This document shows, piece after piece, positions 14,965 through 20,697 of a stretch of DNA of 20,697 bases. Position numbers and translations under genes: made by a program. The stretch is taken from positions 1 through 20,697 of the forward strand of contig JAQGKC010000385.1 in assembly GCA_028290305.1 (NCBI GenBank), in the 5' to 3' direction. How positions within the stretch are numbered: the stretch's first letter is position 1; each line of letters opens with the position of its first letter. The notes under the pieces were generated by a model, which was given only the letters and a program-made list of their open reading frames with translations, had not been told where the DNA came from and did not search any database. The DNA is from Bradyrhizobium sp. Its GTDB lineage: Bacteria > Pseudomonadota > Alphaproteobacteria > Rhizobiales > Xanthobacteraceae.

Positions 14965-15011
14965 AATGATTTATGTTGACTATCATAGGCAATGATTTAT
15001 GTTGGCTATCA
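14965..15011. repeat. Two 21-bp direct repeats between divergent genes
   Basis: AATGATTTATGTTG followed by A/G and CTATCA occurs at 14965-14985 and 14991-15011, identical at 20 of 21 positions with a 26-bp period. A weaker third match (TCAATGTTTATAATTG) lies just left, near 14947-14962. The copies bracket the proposed promoter. Confidence 0.8.
14976..15003 (+). promoter_or_regulatory. Candidate promoter for the 15036-16057 gene cluster
   Basis: TTGACT (14976-14981) and TATGTT (14998-15003) are separated by 16 bp. The -35 lies in the first 21-bp repeat and the -10 in the second, so a repressor bound to both would occlude it. Confidence 0.45.
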
Positions 15012-15035
15012 CCAACCCGAACCGGAGCAAACAAG

Positions 15036-15314
15036 ATGGCCAGCCGCACCGCCCACAAGTCCACCCCGAAATTGAACCGCTTCCAGATCACCGCAGAAGC
15101 CCTGCCCGGCGTGATCTTTTTCTCTCTGGCCGACCTTCAGGACGGCTGCCACGATGCGCTGACGGAACGCCGCGCGATCGACGAATACAAGGTCGACGGA
15201 GTTGAGGAAACGCTGTTCGACACGCTGCACGGCCTTGGCTGGGAATATGCCGATATCGCTGCGGTGGCGCGAGGCTCGGCGATTGTAACCTCCTACGGAA
15301 TGCCGACAGCGTAA
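15036..15314 (+). CDS. Small hypothetical protein, distant paralogue of the gene at 15680
   Basis: The 92-residue protein has ITAEALPGVIFFSLADLQDG near 20-40 and ETLFDTLHGLGWEYADIAAV near 63-82, and ends SYGMPTA. The first and last blocks correspond to ELPGAVFFGV and to MLWHDLSQMGFDSREI..CGYGMP in the protein encoded at 15680. The leader before the start (CGGAGCAA) and the first codons (MASR) are also shared. ATG 15036 is chosen because of this match; the in-frame start at 14973 lies inside the promoter. Function unknown. Confidence 0.75.
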   Translation: MASRTAHKSTPKLNRFQITAEALPGVIFFSLADLQDGCHDALTERRAIDEYKVDGVEETLFDTLHGLGWEYADIAAVARGSAIVTSYGMPTA

Positions 15315-15325
15315 CGAGGATATCA

Positions 15326-15652
15326 ATGTCAAAAACCACCGCAACAGCTCCCAAAATAAACCGATCACTTCTCATGCGCCGGGCCTGGGCAATCTTTCGG
15401 AGCACCTATCGCTATCCGCAGATCAAGTTCTCGGACATCGGTCGGAAATGCTTCGCCTGGGCGCTCCGTCAAGCATGGGCTGAAATCCTAGAGGAAAGGC
15501 GCGTCGCGGCCCTCTCACCGCTGGTCCGCCATGAACGCATCGCAACGCTTCAAGCCCTTATCGTACGCGCGAACTTGATCGATAGCGGCCCTCATTGGAA
15601 GAAGACAATTAGCATCTATCGCGACGAAATCCGCTGCCTCCAAGCAGCCTGA
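15326..15652 (+). CDS. Small hypothetical protein
   Basis: The 108-residue basic protein (MSKTTATAPKINRSLLMRRA, then AWAIFRSTYRYPQIKFSDIG and WALRQAWAEILEE) is probably all-helical. GAGG lies 7 bp before the ATG, and the gene follows the previous stop by 11 bp, so it belongs to the same operon. Its second half continues with helices and ends IYRDEIRCLQAA. No family is recognised. The first half looks like small phage or plasmid proteins seen beside MASR-type genes. Confidence 0.7.
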   Translation: MSKTTATAPKINRSLLMRRAWAIFRSTYRYPQIKFSDIGRKCFAWALRQAWAEILEERRVAALSPLVRHERIATLQALIVRANLIDSGPHWKKTISIYRDEIRCLQAA

Positions 15653-15679
15653 TCCCTGCCCGCAATCGGAGCAACCAGA

Positions 15680-16057
15680 ATGGCCAGCCGCAACCGCAAA
15701 TCCACCACCCTCCCCTCCACCGCCGTGATCAGCTATTTCCGCGAACTGCCCGGCGCGGTGTTCTTTGGCGTCCCCCGCCGCTATGTTCATGTGACCGACC
15801 GAACCGGCGCGACCCATGAGGTTGATGCAACCTCCATCACAAGCATCGATCCGGAGTCTCTTCTCTACGCCGCTCGCCTGCAGCGGGTCCGCCGCGAATA
15901 CGAAAACGACGATTGCCAGGAGATGCTGTGGCACGATCTGTCGCAGATGGGCTTTGATTCGAGGGAAATTCGCCAGTTTGTCGCCAACCCGGCTGCGATT
16001 ACGAATTGCGGCTATGGAATGCCGAATGGGCTGTGGCTATGGCATTCAGCGTGCTAA
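15680..16057 (+). CDS. Hypothetical protein with N-terminal KTFRE-like fold, paralogue of 15036
   Basis: The 125-residue protein reads MASRNRKSTTLPSTAVISYF, then RELPGAVFFGVPRRYVHVTD, so a beta-rich start. ENDDCQEMLWHDLSQMGFDS follows near 75-95, with the end CGYGMP about 11 residues before the stop. It is related to the 92-residue protein at 15036 but has an extra central segment (about 30 residues, THEVDATSITSIDPESLLYA). The similarity to a KTFRE-type short immunity or antitoxin fold is only a guess from the beta-rich start. The stop overlaps the convergent gene's stop by 3-4 bp. GGAG lies 9 bp before the ATG. Confidence 0.7.
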   Translation: MASRNRKSTTLPSTAVISYFRELPGAVFFGVPRRYVHVTDRTGATHEVDATSITSIDPESLLYAARLQRVRREYENDDCQEMLWHDLSQMGFDSREIRQFVANPAAITNCGYGMPNGLWLWHSAC

Positions 16058-16371
16058 TCTTCATGCGCCATCGTTCTTTTGACCTTAGCGCCCGACGATT
16101 TGGCTTCGTGTGGTGCCCCGGCCATGCTGCGCACCTCCTGCGCCTTGATCCATTCAAGGATAGTAGATTTCCGAGCGCAGATCAGGTTGCCGTCTCGAAA
16201 CGTCGGAAGCGGATTCACGCTGGCGGGACTAGCATTGTGATAAACCTTGCGGCGTTGGGTGCGATCGCCGTAGAGGAATTCAGCGATCTCTTCGGCGCCA
16301 CGAAGCGTGTCATTCGCAAGCTCGCTAGGATTCGCCACAGCGTTCTGAAAATTTGAAATACGCGCAATCAT
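16054..16371 (-). CDS. AlpA/MerR-like DNA-binding protein
   Basis: The 105-residue protein has a winged helix-turn-helix-like block, TLRGAEEIAEFLYGDRTQRR near 22-41, followed by KVYHN. The wing segment PTFRDGNLICARKSTILEWI lies near 56-75. Proteins of this kind act as small regulators or excisionase-like factors in prophages and integrative elements. The C-terminal tail is basic. GAGG about 8 bp before the ATG is a modest ribosome binding site. It is convergent with 15680-16057 and overlaps it by a few bases. Confidence 0.7.
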   Translation of the reverse strand: MIARISNFQNAVANPSELANDTLRGAEEIAEFLYGDRTQRRKVYHNASPASVNPLPTFRDGNLICARKSTILEWIKAQEVRSMAGAPHEAKSSGAKVKRTMAHED

Positions 16372-16473
16372 CGGTGCAGACCTCGGTGCTATTGAGAGCG
16401 GCCGAGGCCCTCCGCTTGAATCAGCGTGCGATCAGTTCGGTGCTTTTGCGAGCCGCATATTGGCTATATTTAT

Positions 16474-17121
16474 CTAATTCCTCTGAACAACACACCGACC
16501 ACCGGCTGTTATTAGGCTGCCGCAAAATTGCGAAGCTTCATCGGGCGTCCCGAACGGACCAACCAAGGCGCGGTAATAGACACCCTTGCCGCCGAGATCG
16601 GCGCGCTTGATCACGGGACTGCGCGATCCAAGTAACGCTGGAAACTCGTCCTGCAGTGCCTGGTAGGATGCCTTGGCCTCGATCTCGTTACGCTGTGATG
16701 CTACCTGAACTAAGAAGCCTCCAGTCTCACCGATCGGTGACTTCACTGCTTGAGCTTTCTGACTGGCGCCGTAGTTCTCTGGATTCGCGGCAATGTCGCG
16801 GAGAGTTCGCTTAACCTGCGCTCTTATTCCCAACAGGGCGACTTGCACGACTTGGGGCGAAACGTTGTGAACAGCGAGGTTCATTCCGAGAACGCGTTCT
16901 TCTGTCGCGCAAGCCAGAAAGCCCTGTTCGCCTAATGCACTGAAATCGGCGTTTCGTCTAGCGCCGATGGGCATTTGGTGAAGTTGAGCCGCGACAGATT
17001 CGTAAACGCAGTCGTCAAAGACTTTGCGAGATTGAAGGACTGCTTCTGTAGGATCGACCGGTTGAGCGGCCGCCGGGCTGCAGAGCAAGACGATCCCGAT
17101 AGTGACGGCGGCAACTCTCAT
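16474..17121 (-). CDS. Secreted SPOR-domain protein
   Basis: The 215-residue protein has a Sec signal peptide (MRVAAVTIGIVLLCSPAAAQ, cleavage near residue 19). A helical middle part holds a cysteine pair (DDCVYESV, LACATEE). The C-terminal SPOR domain, about 134-214, has GGFLVQVASQRNEIEAKASY then YYRALVGPFGTPDEASQFC. SPOR domains bind denuded glycan strands of septal peptidoglycan, so the protein probably acts in the periplasm. Its role on a mobile region is unclear, and the middle part is not recognised. It is divergent from the 387-residue hypothetical gene. Confidence 0.85.
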   Translation of the reverse strand: MRVAAVTIGIVLLCSPAAAQPVDPTEAVLQSRKVFDDCVYESVAAQLHQMPIGARRNADFSALGEQGFLACATEERVLGMNLAVHNVSPQVVQVALLGIRAQVKRTLRDIAANPENYGASQKAQAVKSPIGETGGFLVQVASQRNEIEAKASYQALQDEFPALLGSRSPVIKRADLGGKGVYYRALVGPFGTPDEASQFCGSLITAGGRCVVQRN

Positions 17122-17366
17122 TTGCTAAATCCAACGTCGTGCGGGATCGGCGTAAATGTAAATGATGAGAGCGCAACCGCAGGACGATAGCAATAGCGAA
17201 TGTGCTGCTTCCATCGGCACCGAAGCGGACGTCGCAACCCAGCAACTAAGAACGAAATGTCAACGTTTAGAGAATTCGCGCATTTCCCTTGCTCTTGGCC
17301 ACGCGTTTGCGCCTAATTGTTGAAGGGTTGCGATGGTGCGCGACCTTGGTTGCTGGCCGGGCCGCT

Positions 17367-18530
17367 ATGGAAACTGACAAACCGAAAACGCCGATCAGAC
17401 TGAGTCGCGCGGAATTATACGACCAAGTTTGGAAGACGCCTTTGATGCGTCTGGGCCCACAGTATGGAGTCACCGGCACGGGACTTGCCAAAATATGTGA
17501 TCGACTAAACGTCCCCTACCCACCGGCAGGATATTGGCTCCGCGTGAACGCTGGAAGATCACCTGAGAAGGCCATCCTGCCTCCAGCAAGGGAAGGCATT
17601 CCGGATGACGTTACCATTTCCCCAACACCGGAACGCTCGAAAGATGAGCTGGAGGCCGAGGCGAACTTTGCGGAAGCACTGGAGAAATTTAAGACGGTGG
17701 AAGTCTGCGAAAATTTGCGCGGGCAGCATCCGGCGGTCGCAGCTCTTATCGCCGAGCATGATCGTGATTTCAGAGAAGCCAAACGGGAACAGCGCAGGTG
17801 GGGCGACACCTCCTCACGCGTTGGAGCTCTGACGGAACTGGATCACCGCAGACACCGAATCCTCAACACGTTTCTCAAGGAGGCCGGCAAGGTCGGCTTT
17901 AGCGTGATAACGGCCGGGAGCCTTCAAAAGGGTAAGAACCGGGTCGATTTTTCTTTGGAGGAGTATAGGCGACAATTTCGTCGGCCGCTCAAACCGGAAG
18001 AACGATCTACATTTAATCCGGACCAAAAGTGGACGCAGGAAAAGGCGGCGACTGGCGAACTGCGTTTTAAATTTCTGACGGGTCTGCGCCCCGGGACTCA
18101 ATCGCTTTGGTCCGATACTCTGGATATCCCGTTGGAAAATCGGATCAAGGATATCTTAGCTACCTTGTCCATCGCTGTGCCGTATCTGGAACAGAAGCGA
18201 GTTGATGCAGAAGAAAAAGAGCGAATTCGGATTGATGCCGAACGGAAACGGCAGCAGGAGACGGCGCGGCGAAGGACTGACAATAATCGATGGAGAAGAG
18301 TTTTAGAGTTTTCCGAACGTTGTAATACTGTCAACAAAGTCAGGTCACTGATCGCAGAAATTGAGGCCAGGGCGACAATGGGTGATGACCCTTTAGCCGG
18401 CGGGCGATCACGCGACGAGTGGCTTGCGTGGCTCAAACAGCGCCTAACTGTTTACGATCCTCTAGAGGCCGGCGTCGATGCAATCTGGAGCAATCTAGGT
18501 GGCGTTACATCATGGGAATACAACGATTGA
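17367..18530 (+). CDS. Conserved hypothetical protein with N-terminal HTH-like domain and coiled coil
   Basis: The 387-residue protein has an N-terminal block at about 12-64 (RLSRAELYDQVWKTPLMRLG, QYGVTGTGLAKICDRL, then VPYPPAGYW). It reads like a helix-turn-helix and recurs in a family of uncharacterised proteins found on plasmids and integrative elements. A charged coiled coil is predicted by eye at about 274-311 (Glu/Arg/Lys-rich, EQKRVDAEEKERIRIDAERK). The C-terminus includes SRDEWLAWLKQRL. ATG 17367 is preferred; an in-frame TTG at 17289 would add an unsupported leader. No catalytic motif is visible. A nucleic-acid-binding or scaffold role is inferred only. Confidence 0.75.
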   Translation: METDKPKTPIRLSRAELYDQVWKTPLMRLGPQYGVTGTGLAKICDRLNVPYPPAGYWLRVNAGRSPEKAILPPAREGIPDDVTISPTPERSKDELEAEANFAEALEKFKTVEVCENLRGQHPAVAALIAEHDRDFREAKREQRRWGDTSSRVGALTELDHRRHRILNTFLKEAGKVGFSVITAGSLQKGKNRVDFSLEEYRRQFRRPLKPEERSTFNPDQKWTQEKAATGELRFKFLTGLRPGTQSLWSDTLDIPLENRIKDILATLSIAVPYLEQKRVDAEEKERIRIDAERKRQQETARRRTDNNRWRRVLEFSERCNTVNKVRSLIAEIEARATMGDDPLAGGRSRDEWLAWLKQRLTVYDPLEAGVDAIWSNLGGVTSWEYND

Positions 18531-18597
18531 GTCTTAACGCGGACCGCGCTGCCCGCTAACAGACAGTTCTTTCAGCAGCCACATAGGACGATGCTTC

Positions 18598-18843
18598 ATG
18601 ACGCTGCGCCCCGATCCCGTCGCCTACCCGCCGCGAGGCATGTCTCGCGATGAAGCGGCGCGTTATGTTGGCGTTGGCGCGACCAAGTTCGACGAAATGG
18701 TGTCGGACCGGAGGATGCCGCGGCCCAAGCGGGTCGATGGTCGGGTGATATGGGATCGCTTCAAACTGGAAGCTGCTTTCACCGACCTGCCCGAGGAAAA
18801 GAGGGTCAACCCTTTGGATTGCATATTAGGCAAAGAACCATGA
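18598..18843 (+). CDS. AlpA-like small DNA-binding protein
   Basis: The 81-residue protein carries a MerR-type helix-turn-helix: PRGMSRDEAARYVGVGATKF followed by DEMVSDRRMPRPKRVDGRVI near 33-52, the usual AlpA/excisionase layout. Such proteins activate or assist integrase genes of prophages and islands. The stop overlaps the start of the next ORF (ATGA at 18840-18843). AGGA lies about 10 bp before the ATG. Confidence 0.8.
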   Translation: MTLRPDPVAYPPRGMSRDEAARYVGVGATKFDEMVSDRRMPRPKRVDGRVIWDRFKLEAAFTDLPEEKRVNPLDCILGKEP

Positions 18844-19180
18844 CCGAGAATCAAGTGACCACACCCCTCTATCCCCACGAGTCCGAACTCGCCATCCTCG
18901 TACTTGGTCCCAAACGCGCAAGGAGTGGTCGCGCATCGCGGCGCATCTGGAAGCCCAACATGGTTTGCCACCCGTGGATATCGAGATGGGTGGACGTTTC
19001 TGGCCGGCGGTGCGGCAGTATTTCCATACGCGGCACGGAATGCATCTCGACGGCGCCCCGCCACTTGCGCCTACATCAAGTCGTATCCGCGTAGTGCCGT
19101 TAACACAGCACGGCAAGGACAACTTCGATGACCCACCGCGACCCGCGAAGCGGCGCGCTCGGGCGGCGCCGACACCATAA
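18840..19180 (+). pseudogene. Frameshifted phage-type hypothetical protein
   Basis: The first frame reads MTENQVTTPLYPHESELAIL, then VLGPKR. The second picks up KEWSRIAAHLEAQHGLPPVD, then EMGGRFWPAVRQYFHTRHG, to the stop at 19178-19180. Together they make one protein of about 113 residues of a kind often found directly after AlpA-type genes in alphaproteobacterial elements. The switch is near 18912-18925, in CCCAAACGCGCAAGGAG. A one-base difference explains it; a sequencing error cannot be excluded. I saw no canonical slippery heptamer in the zero frame, so programmed frameshifting is not favoured. Confidence 0.7.
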
Positions 19181-19308
19181 GACGCCTTCACGGGATCTAG
19201 ACGCGATACCTCCTGAGTTCATCGGGCGCGTGCTGCATTGCGCGCACGTGCGTATTGCTCCCGGAACCCTGCAAGGTCTCGCGCGCATGTATGCGATCGC
19301 TGAAGTAT

Positions 19309-19554
19309 CTACTGCGCATTCCACGCGGCGATCGCATCGAAATATGCCGTCGGGTTGTGGTGAATCGTCAACAACAATGCGCGAGCCGGCCCTGTGGGCT
19401 TACGTCGCTTTTGCTCCCAACCTTGAAGCGTTCGCACGCTAACACCAAGCACGCCAGCGAACGTGGATTGGCCGTAGCCGAAGCGCTCACAGGCCTTGCG
19501 AATGGCCAGGACGTCGATATCCCGCGGCGGGCGCGGCGTTTTCCAGGGCATCAT
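19309..19554 (-). CDS. Short Xre/HTH protein (intact copy)
   Basis: The 81-residue protein has a helix-turn-helix at about 28-55: FGYGQSTFAGVLGVSVRTLQ, then GWEQKRRKPTGPARALL. This is the NadS/HigA-like antitoxin type, and it ends TAYFDAIAAWNAQ. The sequence AAAGGGAA lies 7 bp before the ATG. It starts 16 bp after the stop of the minus-strand ORF at 19571, so they may be co-transcribed. No RelE-like toxin gene is adjacent. A second, broken copy lies at 14022-14204. Confidence 0.8.
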   Translation of the reverse strand: MMPWKTPRPPRDIDVLAIRKACERFGYGQSTFAGVLGVSVRTLQGWEQKRRKPTGPARALLLTIHHNPTAYFDAIAAWNAQ

Positions 19555-19570
19555 GTTATTTCCCTTTTGT

Positions 19571-19819
19571 TTATTGCGTCACCGACGCAAGCATGCTCTC
19601 GACGGCGTATCCATTTCGTGAACTCCATGTCGCCAGTCGCATGGCCTCGCTCGCGCGCGCGTATTGGTCGCGAAACTCCGAGCGCTCTAGAATCGCTCTA
19701 TTCAGATACGCCACCGGCGTATGCCCACGGGCCACTCTCAACGGATAAGTTTGCGACTTCTCACCAATCCTGTAACGCCGTAACGATGTAACGGTCACTT
19801 CCTGGAAGGGCTGTAGCAC
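19571..19819 (-). CDS. Small hypothetical protein upstream of the Xre gene
   Basis: The 82-residue ORF has a plausible second half (YLNRAILERSEFRDQYARAS, then EAMRLATWSSRN). This faintly recalls the helical FRxxYARA segment of phage terminase small subunits and related HTH proteins. The first half (VTVTSLRRYR) is encoded by three tandem CGTTAC repeats. That raises the possibility that the 5' part is regulatory DNA rather than coding, with the start further downstream. No clear ribosome binding site was found. Confidence 0.4.
   Translation of the reverse strand: MLQPFQEVTVTSLRRYRIGEKSQTYPLRVARGHTPVAYLNRAILERSEFRDQYARASEAMRLATWSSRNGYAVESMLASVTQ
19772..19793. repeat. Three tandem GTAACG repeats, 8-bp period
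   Basis: GTAACG occurs at 19772-19777, 19780-19785 and 19788-19793. Read on the minus strand these are CGTTAC boxes, one variant of the AGCGTTAC/AGCGTCAC motif found again at 19889-19973 and at 20061-20068. Confidence 0.7.
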
Positions 19820-19888
19820 CTGTACTGGTACCCGTACCCATATCTAAGCTAGGCAACCGGTCCTGTTCCTACAGAGTCTAAAGAATAT

Positions 19889-19973
19889 AGCGTTACAAGC
19901 ATCACAAGCCAATAAAACCGGGCACCTTTTGCGTGACGCTTCTCTAACCGCAGCGTCACAACAAGCGTCACGC
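19889..19973. repeat. Cluster of AGCRTYAC boxes upstream of the small genes and downstream of vapE
   Basis: Direct copies lie at 19889-19896 (AGCGTTAC), 19898-19905 (AGCATCAC), 19952-19959 and 19964-19971 (AGCGTCAC). An inverted copy lies at 19933-19940. GCGTGACGCT (19931-19940) and AGCGTCACGC (19964-19973) are perfect 10-bp inverted arms. The stretch 19820-19987 otherwise holds no gene. Confidence 0.7.
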
Positions 19974-19987
19974 CACTGGCGACTTGC

Positions 19988-20697
19988 CTAATATGGTAGC
20001 GGCGGCAGATAAGATTGCGGACGTGGCGGCTCCAGCAGACGCTGTAACCCGGGCCTTCCCGTAACGCTTAGTTGCGGGCCATAGCCCGGCGCATTGGTGG
20101 GCGGCACGCCGCGCACCCAACCGCGTTGCACGCCTTCACCATCGCGATGCGACTTGCTTTTAAAGCCGAGTTTTGACATGACGGGAGCATATACCCCTCG
20201 GGACACTTCGCGGCCAAGCGCCTGGCGCAGCAAAAGCACCAGGCTTGCGGGGGTGATCCAGCAAGGCTCGTCGCCGGCAAACCAATCCCTCAACAGCACT
20301 TCAGCCGACGACTGCGCCGTGGCCGCCGCCTGGTGTTCGCCTGCTATCGCCCACACTTCGCGCGGTATGTTGATGTCGGCACCGCGCGCCTGCAACGTCG
20401 CTGCCTCGCCTACCAGCTGCGGAAGGAAAGTCCGGACAAACTCCAGATCGATCTCCCCCTGCACCGCTATCGGCAGGAACCGCCGGCCGCCGCTCTGGTC
20501 ATCCAAAAACTCGATCCGGTTTGTCGTTCCGACAAAAATGTTCCGCCGCGGTCGTTTCACCGTCGCGCGACCATAGGCAGGCCGCCCCTCGTCGTGTGTT
20601 GCGGAAATCATCGCCTTTACCGCGTCAACCTCGCCACGCGTCCGCATTTCGGAAATTTCGGTCACGCTCTTGCCGGCGAGCAAAAGCACGAGTTCCT
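19988..20697 (-). CDS. VapE-type SF3 helicase, 5' end cut by the window edge
   Basis: This is the C-terminal part of a virulence-associated-E family protein, the replication or primase-helicase protein of many satellites, prophages and islands. The frame is open to the right edge (the in-frame ATG-like start at 20689 lies inside a leucine-rich helix, so the real start is further right). Diagnostic sequence: ISATHDEGRPAYGR, then RNIFVGTTNRIEFLDDQSGG and RRFLPIAV (sensor region and RRF motif of the SF3 fold). About 100 residues follow, including ISATPASLVLLLRQALGREV-type helical sequence, ending in a proline-rich tail. The Walker A part lies outside the window. Genes on the left read in the same direction. 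Confidence 0.9.
   Translation of the reverse strand, partial: ELVLLLAGKSVTEISEMRTRGEVDAVKAMISATHDEGRPAYGRATVKRPRRNIFVGTTNRIEFLDDQSGGRRFLPIAVQGEIDLEFVRTFLPQLVGEAATLQARGADINIPREVWAIAGEHQAAATAQSSAEVLLRDWFAGDEPCWITPASLVLLLRQALGREVSRGVYAPVMSKLGFKSKSHRDGEGVQRGWVRGVPPTNAPGYGPQLSVTGRPGLQRLLEPPRPQSYLPPLPY

Noticed and set aside
18905..18930. Programmed ribosomal frameshift
   Set aside because: The zero-frame codons CCC AAA are preceded by T, so there is no canonical X XXY YYZ heptamer, and no strong downstream structure was seen.
19128..19442. 104-codon plus-strand ORF after the frameshifted gene
   Set aside because: It overlaps both the preceding stop and the antisense intact Xre gene, and no family is recognisable.
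1..20697. CRISPR arrays or rRNA genes
   Set aside because: No array of regularly spaced near-identical repeats with spacers, and no rRNA-like sequence, was seen. The short repeats at 14965 and 19772-19973 are too few or too close together.

Overview
The window looks like accessory DNA from an alphaproteobacterium of the Bradyrhizobium/Rhodopseudomonas/Nitrobacter type. This is inferred from protein-family resemblance (the IS transposase, several small hypothetical proteins, AlpA-like regulators, a VapE protein) and the GC-rich coding style. It was not confirmed by any search. Almost everything is mobile-element cargo or mobile-element wreckage, and no housekeeping gene is present.

Positions 1-4971 are the decayed end of an integrative element. 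They hold a chromate-resistance regulator chrB cut by the left edge, and a dead insertion sequence (1086-2126) with 17-bp terminal inverted repeats. Next comes an intact-looking Xre/RES toxin-antitoxin operon whose promoter begins 6 bp outside the IS. An excisionase-like gene follows, translationally coupled to a wrecked tyrosine integrase. A 47-bp 3' fragment of tRNA-Lys(CTT), 35 bp past the integrase, is best read as the attachment site.

Positions 5216-11174 are the most interesting block. Two plus-strand genes overlap by 4 bp: a zinc-ribbon/DUF4145 protein, and an unrecognised protein that may have an ADP-ribosyltransferase-like fold. They converge, 23 bp apart, on a minus-strand operon encoding an AAA+ ATPase, an 845-residue cytoplasmic subtilisin-like protease and a trypsin-like protease. 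The two proteases, each with a visible catalytic triad, and the ATPase look like a regulated intracellular proteolysis module. A conflict or defence role is inferred from the architecture and the mobile context only. The trypsin-like gene seems to begin at an ATA codon behind a very good ribosome binding site.

Positions 11388-20697 are a second mobile region. They contain a zinc-ribbon hypothetical, a small serine recombinase, small membrane and secreted proteins, an Xre regulator divergent from a three-gene cluster of small hypotheticals, AlpA-like DNA-binding proteins, a SPOR-domain secreted protein and a 387-residue hypothetical. A frameshifted phage-type hypothetical and two copies (one dead, one intact) of a short Xre gene follow. 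The window ends in the 3' part of a VapE-type SF3 helicase gene. Next to that gene lie clusters of AGCGTCAC/CGTTAC repeats that could be iterons or operators.
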